NCBI GenBank assembly: GCA_964594635.1
Contig: CAZQMV010000001.1
Coordinates: 186,001 to 250,000, forward strand
DNA: 64,000 nt
Direction: 5' to 3'
Source of the DNA: Berkiella sp964594635
GTDB taxonomy: Bacteria; Pseudomonadota; Gammaproteobacteria; Berkiellales; Berkiellaceae
Below are positions 26,412 through 33,947 of the stretch, in pieces; position 1 is the first letter of the stretch, and every line of letters starts with the position of its first letter. Position numbers and translations under genes: made by a program. The notes beneath the pieces are model-generated. The model did no database searches. It was not told where the DNA came from and saw only the letters and a program-made list of their open reading frames with translations.

Positions 26412-27220
26412 ACCATGTTATTGCTATTACGGGCGGAAAGGGTGGTATTGGAAAAACCACTTTATCTGTGAACCTTGGCATCGCTTTAGCGCAAACCGGA
26501 AAGAAGACCTACCTGTTAGATGCAGATTTTGGGCTATCGAATGTGGATGTGTTATTAGGTTTAAAGCCTACGTTGACATTAATGGACGTGATCGAAAAAA
26601 AGGCAACGCTCCAGCAAATTATTATTCAAGGACCTCGGGGATTAAACATTATTCCAGGTGCCAGTGGCTTATCGCGCATGATTGACATGGATGCAAGAGA
26701 TTATGGTGGCATTATTGCCTCATTTCATGAATTAGCTGTGCAATTGGATACCCTGTTAATTGACACGGCAGCGGGTATTTCTGACGCGGTGGTGCGGTTT
26801 GCCGTTGCAGCGAATGAAATCATTGTTGTGGTCTGCGACGAGCCTACTTCGCTAGCAGATGCTTACGCTTTAATCAAATTGCTGCACCTGCAGCATGGGG
26901 TCCAAAGATTCAGAATTGTTGTGAATATGTCTAGTAGTTTGTATGAAGCTAAAAAATTATTTGCTAAGCTAACTAATGTAACGGAACAATATTTGAATGT
27001 GGTATTGCACTTTTTGGGGTGGGTACCGGAGGACGACTTAGTGCGCAAGGCAATTAAGCAACAAAGCGCTGTCATGGAAGCTTTCCCAAGTAGTAAAGCG
27101 GCCCAATGTTTTACAGAGCTTGCTAGCCAGGTGAACAAACTACCTCTGCCCAAATCCCATAGCGGTCATGTGCAATTCTTTATTGAGCAATTTATTAACG
27201 CACCAATTGTCGTTCAATAG
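26408..27220 (+). CDS. flhG: MinD-like flagellar number regulator FlhG/FleN
   Basis: ParA/MinD-family ATPase that limits flagellar number, working with FlhF and, in Pseudomonas, FleQ. It has 270 residues with deviant Walker A KGGIGKTT at the very start, DADFGLSNVDVLLGL, and IDTAAGISD. The protein begins MNHVIAITGGKGG, so the N-terminal DQAxxLR helix that stimulates FlhF GTPase in several species is absent. The ATGA overlap with flhF leaves no room for extension. The C-terminal amphipathic helix region (VQFFIEQFINAPIVV) could be the membrane-targeting sequence. Confidence 0.92.
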   Translation: MNHVIAITGGKGGIGKTTLSVNLGIALAQTGKKTYLLDADFGLSNVDVLLGLKPTLTLMDVIEKKATLQQIIIQGPRGLNIIPGASGLSRMIDMDARDYGGIIASFHELAVQLDTLLIDTAAGISDAVVRFAVAANEIIVVVCDEPTSLADAYALIKLLHLQHGVQRFRIVVNMSSSLYEAKKLFAKLTNVTEQYLNVVLHFLGWVPEDDLVRKAIKQQSAVMEAFPSSKAAQCFTELASQVNKLPLPKSHSGHVQFFIEQFINAPIVVQ

Positions 27221-27230
27221 AGGTCAATGC

Positions 27231-27953
27231 ATGAGTGGAGCAGCAACGTATAAAGCAGTAATCAAGGAATCAGATGAGGATTTCATCAAGGAATATGCTC
27301 CGCTGGTGAAGCGTATTGCGCATCACTTACTCGCCAGACTTCCCGCGATTATTCAAGCCGACGATCTGATCCAGGCAGGGATGATAGGGTTGATTGAAGC
27401 TGCACGTAATTTTGATGAGAAAAAAGGCGCAACCTTTGTGACTTATGCCGGCATCCGAATTCGTGGCGCTATGCTAGATGAAATTCGTAAAGGGGATTGG
27501 GCTCCGCGCTCGGTTCACAAGAATTCTCGCCGTGTGGCAGCAGCTATGCGTGAAGTGGAAAACAAAACGGGGCGTGATGCCCGCGATGTTGATGTGGCGC
27601 AAAACCTGGGTGTTACGTTAGATGAATACCACCAAATTATCCAGGACTCAAACAGCTCTAAAATCTTCGCCTTTGAAGATTTAGGGGTCAATGAAGAGGC
27701 GCTCGACTGCCCAACCAATAATCCTATTACTGGTCCATTAGAGGGCATCCAAAGAGATGATTTCAAGCATAAGCTCTCCAAAGAAATTGAAAAACTTCCA
27801 GAGCGTGAAAAGCTGGTGTTAGCCCTTTATTACGATGAAGAGCTGAATCTACGCGAAGTAGGGGAAGTGCTAGGAGTGAGTGAGTCGCGCATTAGCCAAA
27901 TTCATAGCCAAGCGATGCTACGTTTGAAGTCGCGTCTTGTTAATTGGAAGTGA
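27231..27953 (+). CDS. fliA: Flagellar sigma factor FliA (sigma28)
   Basis: RNA polymerase sigma factor for late flagellar genes. It has 240 residues. Region 2 is clear (YAPLVKRIAHHLLARLP, DLIQAGMIGLIEAARNFD, YAGIRIRGAMLDEIRKGDW), as is region 4 (REKLVLALYYDEELNLREVG, VSESRISQIHSQAMLRLK). ATG 27231 gives the family start and follows GAGGT; a nearby ATG at 27227 is out of frame. Likely targets visible here are the TAAA-N15 type promoters at 1681 and 15756. The usual cheY-cheZ-cheA genes do not follow. Confidence 0.96.
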   Translation: MSGAATYKAVIKESDEDFIKEYAPLVKRIAHHLLARLPAIIQADDLIQAGMIGLIEAARNFDEKKGATFVTYAGIRIRGAMLDEIRKGDWAPRSVHKNSRRVAAAMREVENKTGRDARDVDVAQNLGVTLDEYHQIIQDSNSSKIFAFEDLGVNEEALDCPTNNPITGPLEGIQRDDFKHKLSKEIEKLPEREKLVLALYYDEELNLREVGEVLGVSESRISQIHSQAMLRLKSRLVNWK

Positions 27954-27955
27954 TG

Positions 27956-28023
27956 AATCCCCCCGCCGCTAACGCGTCGGCCCACTTAATAAAGGGGGCC
28001 GACGCGTTAGCGGCGGGGGGATT
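27956..28023. repeat. Perfect 28-bp inverted repeat after fliA
   Basis: The left arm (27956-27983) and right arm (27996-28023) are exact reverse complements around a 12-base loop. The arms are G+C-rich, contain CGCCGCTAACGCGTCGG and end in AATCC/GGATT. The fragment GGGGGATTT recurs at 28034-28042 beside GCGAGCAATGCGAGC. It starts three bases after the fliA stop. Without a T-tract it may be a strong hairpin terminator, a REP-like element or a small mobile palindrome. Confidence 0.85.
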
Positions 28024-28097
28024 TAGCCGCGAGCAATGCGAGCGGGGGATTTCTCAACTACACTAAAAAAAGATCTTTCCACGGACGGGGTATCGCA

Positions 28098-28460
28098 ATG
28101 TCACAGTTAGCTTTCAACTGGCAAATGTTTTTCGCTTTTTGGGGTCTCGTGTTCTTTTGTGCGCTCTCTTTCCTGGTTAATTGTTACCTCTTTATGCGTA
28201 GTAAAAAAATATTTGAACAAAATAAAAATATTCTTTTGCAGCTGAATAAAACGTCAGCGGATATGGTTAATATGGTCTCTGGCGTCACGATGATGGGGCA
28301 GCGGGTGCTCGCATTAGAGTCCAATACGATTGCTGTTTTTCATCAATTTGAACGTCGTTTAAAAGAGCAAGGGTCCTCCACCCTGGCAACCCAGGTCACA
28401 CAAAGCGCTAAATCCCAAACCAAAGCAGAAGCCTCATTACTGCAAATGCTTGCAGAATAG
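28098..28460 (+). CDS. Small single-pass membrane protein, function unknown
   Basis: A 120-residue protein with one strong N-terminal membrane helix at about residues 8-33 (FFAFWGLVFFCALSFLVNCY) and a cytoplasmic helical tail with coiled-coil character (MGQRVLALESNTIAVFHQFE). DUF2802-type membrane proteins occur near motility genes in Pseudomonas and have a similar layout, but the C-terminal helix-turn-helix expected there is not seen. I do not recognise it with confidence. It occupies the slot after fliA where chemotaxis genes often start. Confidence 0.65.
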   Translation: MSQLAFNWQMFFAFWGLVFFCALSFLVNCYLFMRSKKIFEQNKNILLQLNKTSADMVNMVSGVTMMGQRVLALESNTIAVFHQFERRLKEQGSSTLATQVTQSAKSQTKAEASLLQMLAE

Positions 28461-28513
28461 ACTCAGCCATCAAACTTAATTTTGGCCATATTCCCTTATT
28501 TTAAGCTTGTGAA

Positions 28514-28543
28514 TTGACATTAGTAAGAAACAAAGATTATTAT
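28514..28543 (+). promoter_or_regulatory. Sigma70-type promoter before the 541-residue membrane protein gene
   Basis: TTGACA (28514-28519), an 18-base spacer and TATTAT (28538-28543), 35 bases before the ATG. The same TTGACA-N18 geometry occurs at 6478 and 44065. Confidence 0.6.
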
Positions 28544-28577
28544 CCGGCAACTTTGTTTATTACTTAATGGTATCGGT

Positions 28578-30203
28578 ATGGCTAAGAAAGATTTGAAAGT
28601 TATAGAACTCAATAAATCGCTCTCCGTTAAGGAGCCAGTTGCGACTCCACCTGCTGTTCCTAACAAGCCAGCAATGACGACTGAATGGTTTAAAGAGCAA
28701 TTTGAGGCTACTGCTATTCTTAAAGCCGCCATTACTTTAGGGATCCTAGGATTCATTCCTGGTGCCTGGATGGTTGGTTTGCCTCTGCTAACGGTATACG
28801 GGCTTATCAAACGCGAAAAGGTTGCAGAAGCGATCCGACGTTTCTTCAGTTTTAGAAAAGATCAAACTGAAAATGTAGCAGAAACCGCCGGCGAAAAAGT
28901 AGTCGATTTTTTCATCACGTACTATGCAGGCATATTACGCTGGTTTGCGACCTTAATTTTGTTTTTCACAATGCCAGTCGGTTTTGGGATCTTCGCAGCA
29001 TACGGTTTATTTCGATTTACGACCGCTGAGTGGTTAGATATTTTTCAAGATCGTTGTAAAGATATCTTCAGATTCATTCGAGGGGGTATCAGTCGTTTTA
29101 TCAGAGATGCCAGTTTCAATACCAAATTAATATTAGGTAGCATTGTTGCACTGTTAATAGGTGGCTCGATATTACTATCGGGCGTGGGCGTTTTGTTTGC
29201 TTATAGTATTGCAGTCTGTCAACTTGCCGCTATCTTAGTTGGTGCAACTGCTCTTGGCAGAGATTTATTATATGCTTTGAATAATCCTGGCGTTGCTCTT
29301 ACGCAAAACGCAGGCAAAATGGCAGGTGCTTTTTGGGGCCATTGGTTAGCTTATAAAATATTTGCAGGACAGCTTTCGGGATCAATGGGACCCACGGTCG
29401 GTTATGTGCAAAACTATAGTTTGTTTTCAGGGCTGATCTCATCTTTCTTGTCACCAACCGGTTGGTTCATTTTTAATAGTGGTGGTATTTTAGGGGTGAT
29501 GGGATCATGGTTTATGTCCTTCTTTCACAATGTTTTCTTTAAAATGTTCATTACTGAAAGCATTCAAATGCAAGGTGACTTTTTTGGTGTCATCTCACCC
29601 AGCGTTTTACAATTGGTTGGTACCATCGTTGCTTGTACATTATGCGGTGCGCTTGTTCATCAATTTGTTGATAGTTTATGGAACGAACTGGCTTCAGATA
29701 GCAAAAAAGTGGCTACAGCTTCCGTTAATGGTGTGAAAACGGCTAATACCCGTTTAGTAGATGGTCTGTATCAAACCAAATGGGCATTAGGCTTTATTGC
29801 CTGCTCTACACCGTTGTTACTGTCACATGGAACCACCGGCGCTGCTATTGTGCAACTTGCGGGTGGGAGTTTAGTGACTGCGAGTGCAATGACTGTTGCA
29901 GGCCTTGCAGCCGCAATTGGCGCTATTTATGGTATTGGTTATGGTCTTAATGCATTAGCTTCGCAGATCCTCGCTAAAAAGGAAGCGACAATTGCACAAG
30001 CTGCCGTAAAATCGACGCCTGCTGTTACAGAATCGGCTGGTAAGAAACCTGTTGCTGCTAACAAAGCGCCTGATGTCACAGGATCCGTGGGTAAAAGACC
30101 GGTTAAACCGATTGTTACGGCCTTTGACAAGAGCAAAGCCAGAGCACCGGTACAACACGTACAGCATCAACCGTTGCGCAGAAGCCCACGCTTAAATCCA
30201 TAA
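28578..30203 (+). CDS. Multi-pass membrane protein, function unknown
   Basis: A 541-residue unrecognised protein. It has a polar N-terminus of about 45 residues, then about eight to ten hydrophobic helices spread over residues 45-470 (for example AAITLGILGFIPGAWMVGLP, ILGSIVALLIGGSILLSGVG, VTASAMTVAGLAAAIGAIYG). The basic, disordered tail of about 70 residues is Ala/Pro/Lys-rich with two related VTxSxGKxPV segments and ends RRSPRLNP. No transporter signature is visible. It may be lineage-specific; it could insert in a host membrane, but nothing proves secretion. Confidence 0.75.
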   Translation: MAKKDLKVIELNKSLSVKEPVATPPAVPNKPAMTTEWFKEQFEATAILKAAITLGILGFIPGAWMVGLPLLTVYGLIKREKVAEAIRRFFSFRKDQTENVAETAGEKVVDFFITYYAGILRWFATLILFFTMPVGFGIFAAYGLFRFTTAEWLDIFQDRCKDIFRFIRGGISRFIRDASFNTKLILGSIVALLIGGSILLSGVGVLFAYSIAVCQLAAILVGATALGRDLLYALNNPGVALTQNAGKMAGAFWGHWLAYKIFAGQLSGSMGPTVGYVQNYSLFSGLISSFLSPTGWFIFNSGGILGVMGSWFMSFFHNVFFKMFITESIQMQGDFFGVISPSVLQLVGTIVACTLCGALVHQFVDSLWNELASDSKKVATASVNGVKTANTRLVDGLYQTKWALGFIACSTPLLLSHGTTGAAIVQLAGGSLVTASAMTVAGLAAAIGAIYGIGYGLNALASQILAKKEATIAQAAVKSTPAVTESAGKKPVAANKAPDVTGSVGKRPVKPIVTAFDKSKARAPVQHVQHQPLRRSPRLNP

Positions 30204-30216
30204 GGTTTAAGCGTGG
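30186..30216. terminator. Bidirectional hairpin between convergent genes
   Basis: CCACGCTTAAA (30186-30196) pairs perfectly with TTTAAGCGTGG (30206-30216). The stem overlaps the last codons of the upstream gene and the stop codon of sohB. There is no long T-tract. Confidence 0.5.
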
Positions 30217-31226
30217 CGCAATTTCGCCAACAACGTTTCTGCCATCATGGCAAACGCATTGCTGACTTTGTCAGCTAATTTCTGCTTTTCTTCATACCCA
30301 ATCTCATAGACATCATGAGTTTGGGTTTTTTCTAAAATGTAATCATCACTGGTTAATAGCTCATCAACCAAGCGTAGTTTGAGCGCATCAGTGCCATACC
30401 AATGCTCACCAGTGGCCACTTCTTCTAATGGCACTTCTGGGCGATTTTCTGCAATATAGCGTTTAAATAACACATGCGTTTCTTCCAGATCTTGTTGGAA
30501 CTTATGGCGGCCTTTATCGGTGTTTTTGCCAAACATGGTTAAAGTACGTTTATATTCGCCAGCGGTGTGCTGTTCGATATCGATATTATGTTTTTCTAAT
30601 AAACGATTAAAATTCGGTACTTGGCCCACAACCCCAATCGAGCCCACGATCGCAAAGGGAGCCGAAATAATTTTACTGGCAACACAGGCCATCAAGTAAC
30701 CGCCACTGGCAGCCACTTTATCAATCGCAACAGTGAGTTTGAGATGGCGCGAGCGTAATCGTTGCAATTGTGATGCGGCCAATCCATAGGTGTGTACAAA
30801 ACCGCCCGAGCTTTCAAGTACTAATAAAATTTCATCAGTAGGCGCGGCAATGTCGACAATGGCTGTAATGGTTTCGCGCAAAGCATGCACTTGTGAGGCA
30901 CGCATATCGCCATCAAAATTCACCACAAACAGCCGGGATTTGATTTTTTCTTCTTTGTTCTTTTTGAGCTTTTTCTTTTCAGCTTTTTGTTGCTTCTTTT
31001 TCTCTTTTTTAAGCTTATCCAGAGCAGACTTGGAGAGCGTTTCCGATTGCAGTGCTTCTCGGATCTCTGACATTTTTTCATTTACATTTTCAATGTAAAT
31101 CGTTCCGGGGGCTTTTTTATTTCGGAGCACGATAGCAGCAACACCCACCACGATAATCAAAAAGGCGACAACAAAAGTTAGTGTTTTGGCTAAAAACAGA
31201 CCGTATTGGGCAAGAAAATCCATCAT
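30207..31226 (-). CDS. sohB: Inner-membrane serine protease SohB (S49 family)
   Basis: Signal-peptide-peptidase-type S49 protease with its active site in the periplasm. It has 339 residues with an N-terminal membrane anchor (residues 8-33), a Lys-rich coiled segment (70-95), then the catalytic domain. Nucleophile Ser174 is in KVAASGGYLMA and general base Lys226 in GEYKRTLT, the Ser/Lys dyad of SohB/SppA. Length and order match E. coli SohB. An extended -10 (TGTTATACT, minus strand, 31268-31276) lies upstream. Confidence 0.92.
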   Translation of the reverse strand: MMDFLAQYGLFLAKTLTFVVAFLIIVVGVAAIVLRNKKAPGTIYIENVNEKMSEIREALQSETLSKSALDKLKKEKKKQQKAEKKKLKKNKEEKIKSRLFVVNFDGDMRASQVHALRETITAIVDIAAPTDEILLVLESSGGFVHTYGLAASQLQRLRSRHLKLTVAIDKVAASGGYLMACVASKIISAPFAIVGSIGVVGQVPNFNRLLEKHNIDIEQHTAGEYKRTLTMFGKNTDKGRHKFQQDLEETHVLFKRYIAENRPEVPLEEVATGEHWYGTDALKLRLVDELLTSDDYILEKTQTHDVYEIGYEEKQKLADKVSNAFAMMAETLLAKLRHA

Positions 31227-31282
31227 TTATAGGCACCTTGGGACTAATAAGTTCATTTGCTACTGGCAGTATAACAAAAACC

Positions 31283-31311
31283 TTTTGATGGGGTGGGCAT
31301 TCACCTATAAT
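31283..31311 (+). promoter_or_regulatory. Candidate promoter of the ccm operon
   Basis: A perfect -10 TATAAT (31306-31311) with a weak -35 TTTTGA (31283-31288), 17-base spacing, 45 bases before ccmA. Supported mainly by the -10 and its position between divergent sohB and ccmA. Confidence 0.45.
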
Positions 31312-31356
31312 TAGCTAGCGAAACTAATCCTAAGTTAGAAATAGAGCTATTTTAGA

Positions 31357-31968
31357 ATGATCCTAGCGAAAAATCTGTCCCACAGTAAAGGCAACAAGAT
31401 CCTGTTTCGCCAGGTAAACTTGACTATAGCGCCTGGGAAACGCGTCTTAGTACAAGGGGCTAATGGCGCTGGTAAATCAACGTTGTTGAAAATTATCGCA
31501 GGGTTGTTATCACCTGATCATGGTCGGGTGACATATCAAGGTCATCCATTGCGACACCATAGCGCCCAGTACTTTAATCATATGAGTTATCTTGGTCATC
31601 AAAATAGTCTCAAACAATTGTTAACACCGCTTGAAAATCTCCAAGAAATGCTTTGTTTAGCCAATAGTCGTGCGAGTGAAACTGACATTCATGATCTACT
31701 CGATACATTGGGTTTAAAGGCACATAAAGAGCAACGCTGTGAAACGTTATCGGCAGGAGAGTGTCGCAAAGTCGCCTTGGCCAGCGTCATCTTAAAAAAG
31801 AAGCCCTTATGGATCTTAGATGAACCATTTAACGCTTTAGATAAACAAAGTTATAACCAACTGCAAACCCTTTGCCAACAGCATCTCCAGCATGGTGGTA
31901 TGATCTTATTATCGTGTCATATCGGTTCTCATCACTATGAGGGGTGTCAGGTTGTTCAATTATCGTAG
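31357..31968 (+). CDS. ccmA: Heme-export ABC ATPase CcmA
   Basis: ATP-binding subunit of the CcmAB(CD) complex that releases holo-CcmE in System I cytochrome c maturation. It has 203 residues with Walker A GANGAGKS, signature LSAGECRKVALASV (Cys where Gln is usual) and Walker B PLWILDEPFNALD. It is the first gene of a complete ccmA-I operon. Confidence 0.95.
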   Translation: MILAKNLSHSKGNKILFRQVNLTIAPGKRVLVQGANGAGKSTLLKIIAGLLSPDHGRVTYQGHPLRHHSAQYFNHMSYLGHQNSLKQLLTPLENLQEMLCLANSRASETDIHDLLDTLGLKAHKEQRCETLSAGECRKVALASVILKKKPLWILDEPFNALDKQSYNQLQTLCQQHLQHGGMILLSCHIGSHHYEGCQVVQLS

Positions 31969-31977
31969 GAACCTTGT

Positions 31978-32649
31978 GTGTTAAGCGTCTTTTGGTCTTG
32001 TATTAAGAGTGACTTAAAAACCCTACAACGAAAGCGGGCAGATTGGGTGTATCCGATCATCTTCTTTTTAGTGTTTATTTCGCTTTTTGGGATTGGCTTA
32101 GGGTTTGACAATCAACGCTTGATAGCAGCGAGCCCTGCGATTATATGGATCACCTTTTTATTTATCACGTTATCAACCATTGATAATCTTTTTCGCCGAG
32201 AACTTGAGGAAGGTACGCTTTCACAACTGGTGCTAAGCCCTTATCCTTTATGGTGGTTACTCTTAGCAAAATCGGTGGCCTTTTGGCTCGTGGCTTGTTT
32301 GCCACTGATATTACTCACGCCGCTGTTTTGTTTAATCATGCAATTATGTGCTGCCTCTTGTGCAGCATTGTTTTTAAGTTTATTGATTGGGTCGCCTGCC
32401 TTGGCGCTTTTAGGCGTGGTTGGCGCAACCCTCACATCGGCGATGCCACGTTCAGGTGTGTTTTTAGCGTTACTGCTTTTGCCGTTATACGTGCCCATTC
32501 TTATTTTGGGAGAAAGTGTGGTGGTAGAGCTACTTACCTCCGATAGTGTTCATTTTCAACTGGCTTTACTGGGTGCGATTTCGGTTTTTGCCTTGATTGG
32601 TGCTCCGCATGCTGCTGCCGGCGCATTAAGAGCCGCAATGGATGATTAA
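31978..32649 (+). CDS. ccmB: Heme-export ABC permease CcmB
   Basis: Integral membrane partner of CcmA. It has 223 residues and six hydrophobic helices, with the family stretch FRRELEEGTLSQLVLSPYPL near residue 75. It starts at GTG 31978 after an AGGAA site and overlaps ccmC by eight bases if the first ccmC ATG is used. Confidence 0.94.
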   Translation: MLSVFWSCIKSDLKTLQRKRADWVYPIIFFLVFISLFGIGLGFDNQRLIAASPAIIWITFLFITLSTIDNLFRRELEEGTLSQLVLSPYPLWWLLLAKSVAFWLVACLPLILLTPLFCLIMQLCAASCAALFLSLLIGSPALALLGVVGATLTSAMPRSGVFLALLLLPLYVPILILGESVVVELLTSDSVHFQLALLGAISVFALIGAPHAAAGALRAAMDD

Positions 32650-33391
32650 TATGATATTACAACCTCTGATCAATTTAGGAATGCCAAAGCGTTTTTATCA
32701 GTTCTGCACCTTCATGCAACCGTGGTGCTTTGCATTGGGGTTACTGGCGCTAGCCTATGGATTAATCACCGGGTTATTTATTGCGCCTGCCGATTATGTA
32801 CAAGGCGAAGGCTTTCGCATTATTTATGTGCATGTGCCTTGTGCCATGCTGTCGATGTTGTTGTATATGGTCTTAGCCATCGCTTCAGCCGTTTACCTGA
32901 TTTGGCGAATTAAAGTAGCCGATCTCATCGCTTATTGTGTGGCACCTATTGGTGCATTGCTCACATTTTGTGCGTTGGTCACAGGTGCTATTTGGGGTAA
33001 GCCCATGTGGGGAACGTGGTGGATCTGGGATGCGCGTCTTACCTCTGAGCTTATTTTGCTGTTTTTGTATATCGGTTATATTGGATTGTACTCGGCCATT
33101 GCCAATCCAAAATCAGCCGCCAAAATCAGCGCCATTTTTGCCATCATTGGTGTGGTAGATATTCCCATTATTCATTATTCGGTTTACTGGTGGAACACGC
33201 TCCATCAAGGTGCCACCATTTCGCGCTTTGCCAAGCCTGCCATCGATAGTTCGATGCTGTGGCCACTGCTTGGCATGATTGCCGGTATGGGGTTTTATAT
33301 TTGCGCGATTATGTGTCTCAAATTGCGCACACAGATATTATCAAGAGAAGCCAACAAACGTTGGGTTCAATCACTCATTAAGAAAGGGTAA
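32642..33391 (+). CDS. ccmC: Heme-handling protein CcmC
   Basis: Membrane protein that attaches heme to CcmE. It has 249 residues and six membrane helices with the heme-binding tryptophan-rich motif (WGTWWIWDARLTSELILL) and conserved periplasmic histidines (YVHVPCAM and the second near IHYSVYWWNTLHQG). A second ATG at 32651 is equally possible. ccmD follows after five bases. Confidence 0.95.
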   Translation: MINMILQPLINLGMPKRFYQFCTFMQPWCFALGLLALAYGLITGLFIAPADYVQGEGFRIIYVHVPCAMLSMLLYMVLAIASAVYLIWRIKVADLIAYCVAPIGALLTFCALVTGAIWGKPMWGTWWIWDARLTSELILLFLYIGYIGLYSAIANPKSAAKISAIFAIIGVVDIPIIHYSVYWWNTLHQGATISRFAKPAIDSSMLWPLLGMIAGMGFYICAIMCLKLRTQILSREANKRWVQSLIKKG

Positions 33392-33396
33392 GTATC

Positions 33397-33525
33397 ATGG
33401 GTCAATATACCTGGTATGTTTGGTCGTCAGTAGGCATTGTGCTAGCAGGTCTTGCTTGGTTGACGTTATCGGCTATTTTGCAACATCGGCAAGTCAATGA
33501 ACAGTTAAAGCGAGCGGGCGATTAA
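33397..33525 (+). CDS. ccmD: Heme exporter small subunit CcmD
   Basis: A 42-codon gene in the exact gap between ccmC and ccmE. It encodes MGQYTWYVWSSVGIVLAGLA followed by a short helix and a basic tail (LQHRQVNEQLKRAGD). The Tyr-Trp start, single membrane helix and basic tail are typical of CcmD, which stabilises CcmE in the CcmABCD complex. Its TAA overlaps the ccmE ATG (TAATG). Confidence 0.93.
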   Translation: MGQYTWYVWSSVGIVLAGLAWLTLSAILQHRQVNEQLKRAGD

Positions 33526-33947
33526 TGTCACTCTTACATCAAAAAAGGATCGTGCTGGTTGTGATGATCGTTGTAGGCTTATGCGTAGGTGTAGGCTTGG
33601 TGTTATCTGCGCTTTCAAAGAATATCAATTTATTTTATACACCTACCCAACTGGTTAATGAAAACATTTCTCATCAGAAAACGATTCGTGTGGGGGGGAT
33701 GGTCCAAAAAGGCAGCCTTAAGCATCACGATGCCTTAGCGGTTGAATTTACCATCACCGATTTTAAACACGAAACCATTATTCGTTATAAGGGCATCATG
33801 CCGGACTTATTCAAAGAAGGGCAGGGTGTTGTAGCGCTTGGCAAACTGAGCCCTAACGGTGACTTTGTGGCCGAACAAGTACTTGCTAAACATGATGAAA
33901 ATTACATGCCACCTGAGATTGCCAACTTAAAAAGTGAAAAAACATGA
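33525..33947 (+). CDS. ccmE: Periplasmic heme chaperone CcmE
   Basis: Carries heme covalently to CcmF. It has 140 residues: an N-terminal membrane anchor (residues 8-29), an OB-fold domain (IRVGGMVQKGSL), and the heme-binding histidine with downstream tyrosine in LAKHDENYMPPE. It overlaps ccmD by one base and ccmF by four. Confidence 0.96.
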   Translation: MSLLHQKRIVLVVMIVVGLCVGVGLVLSALSKNINLFYTPTQLVNENISHQKTIRVGGMVQKGSLKHHDALAVEFTITDFKHETIIRYKGIMPDLFKEGQGVVALGKLSPNGDFVAEQVLAKHDENYMPPEIANLKSEKT

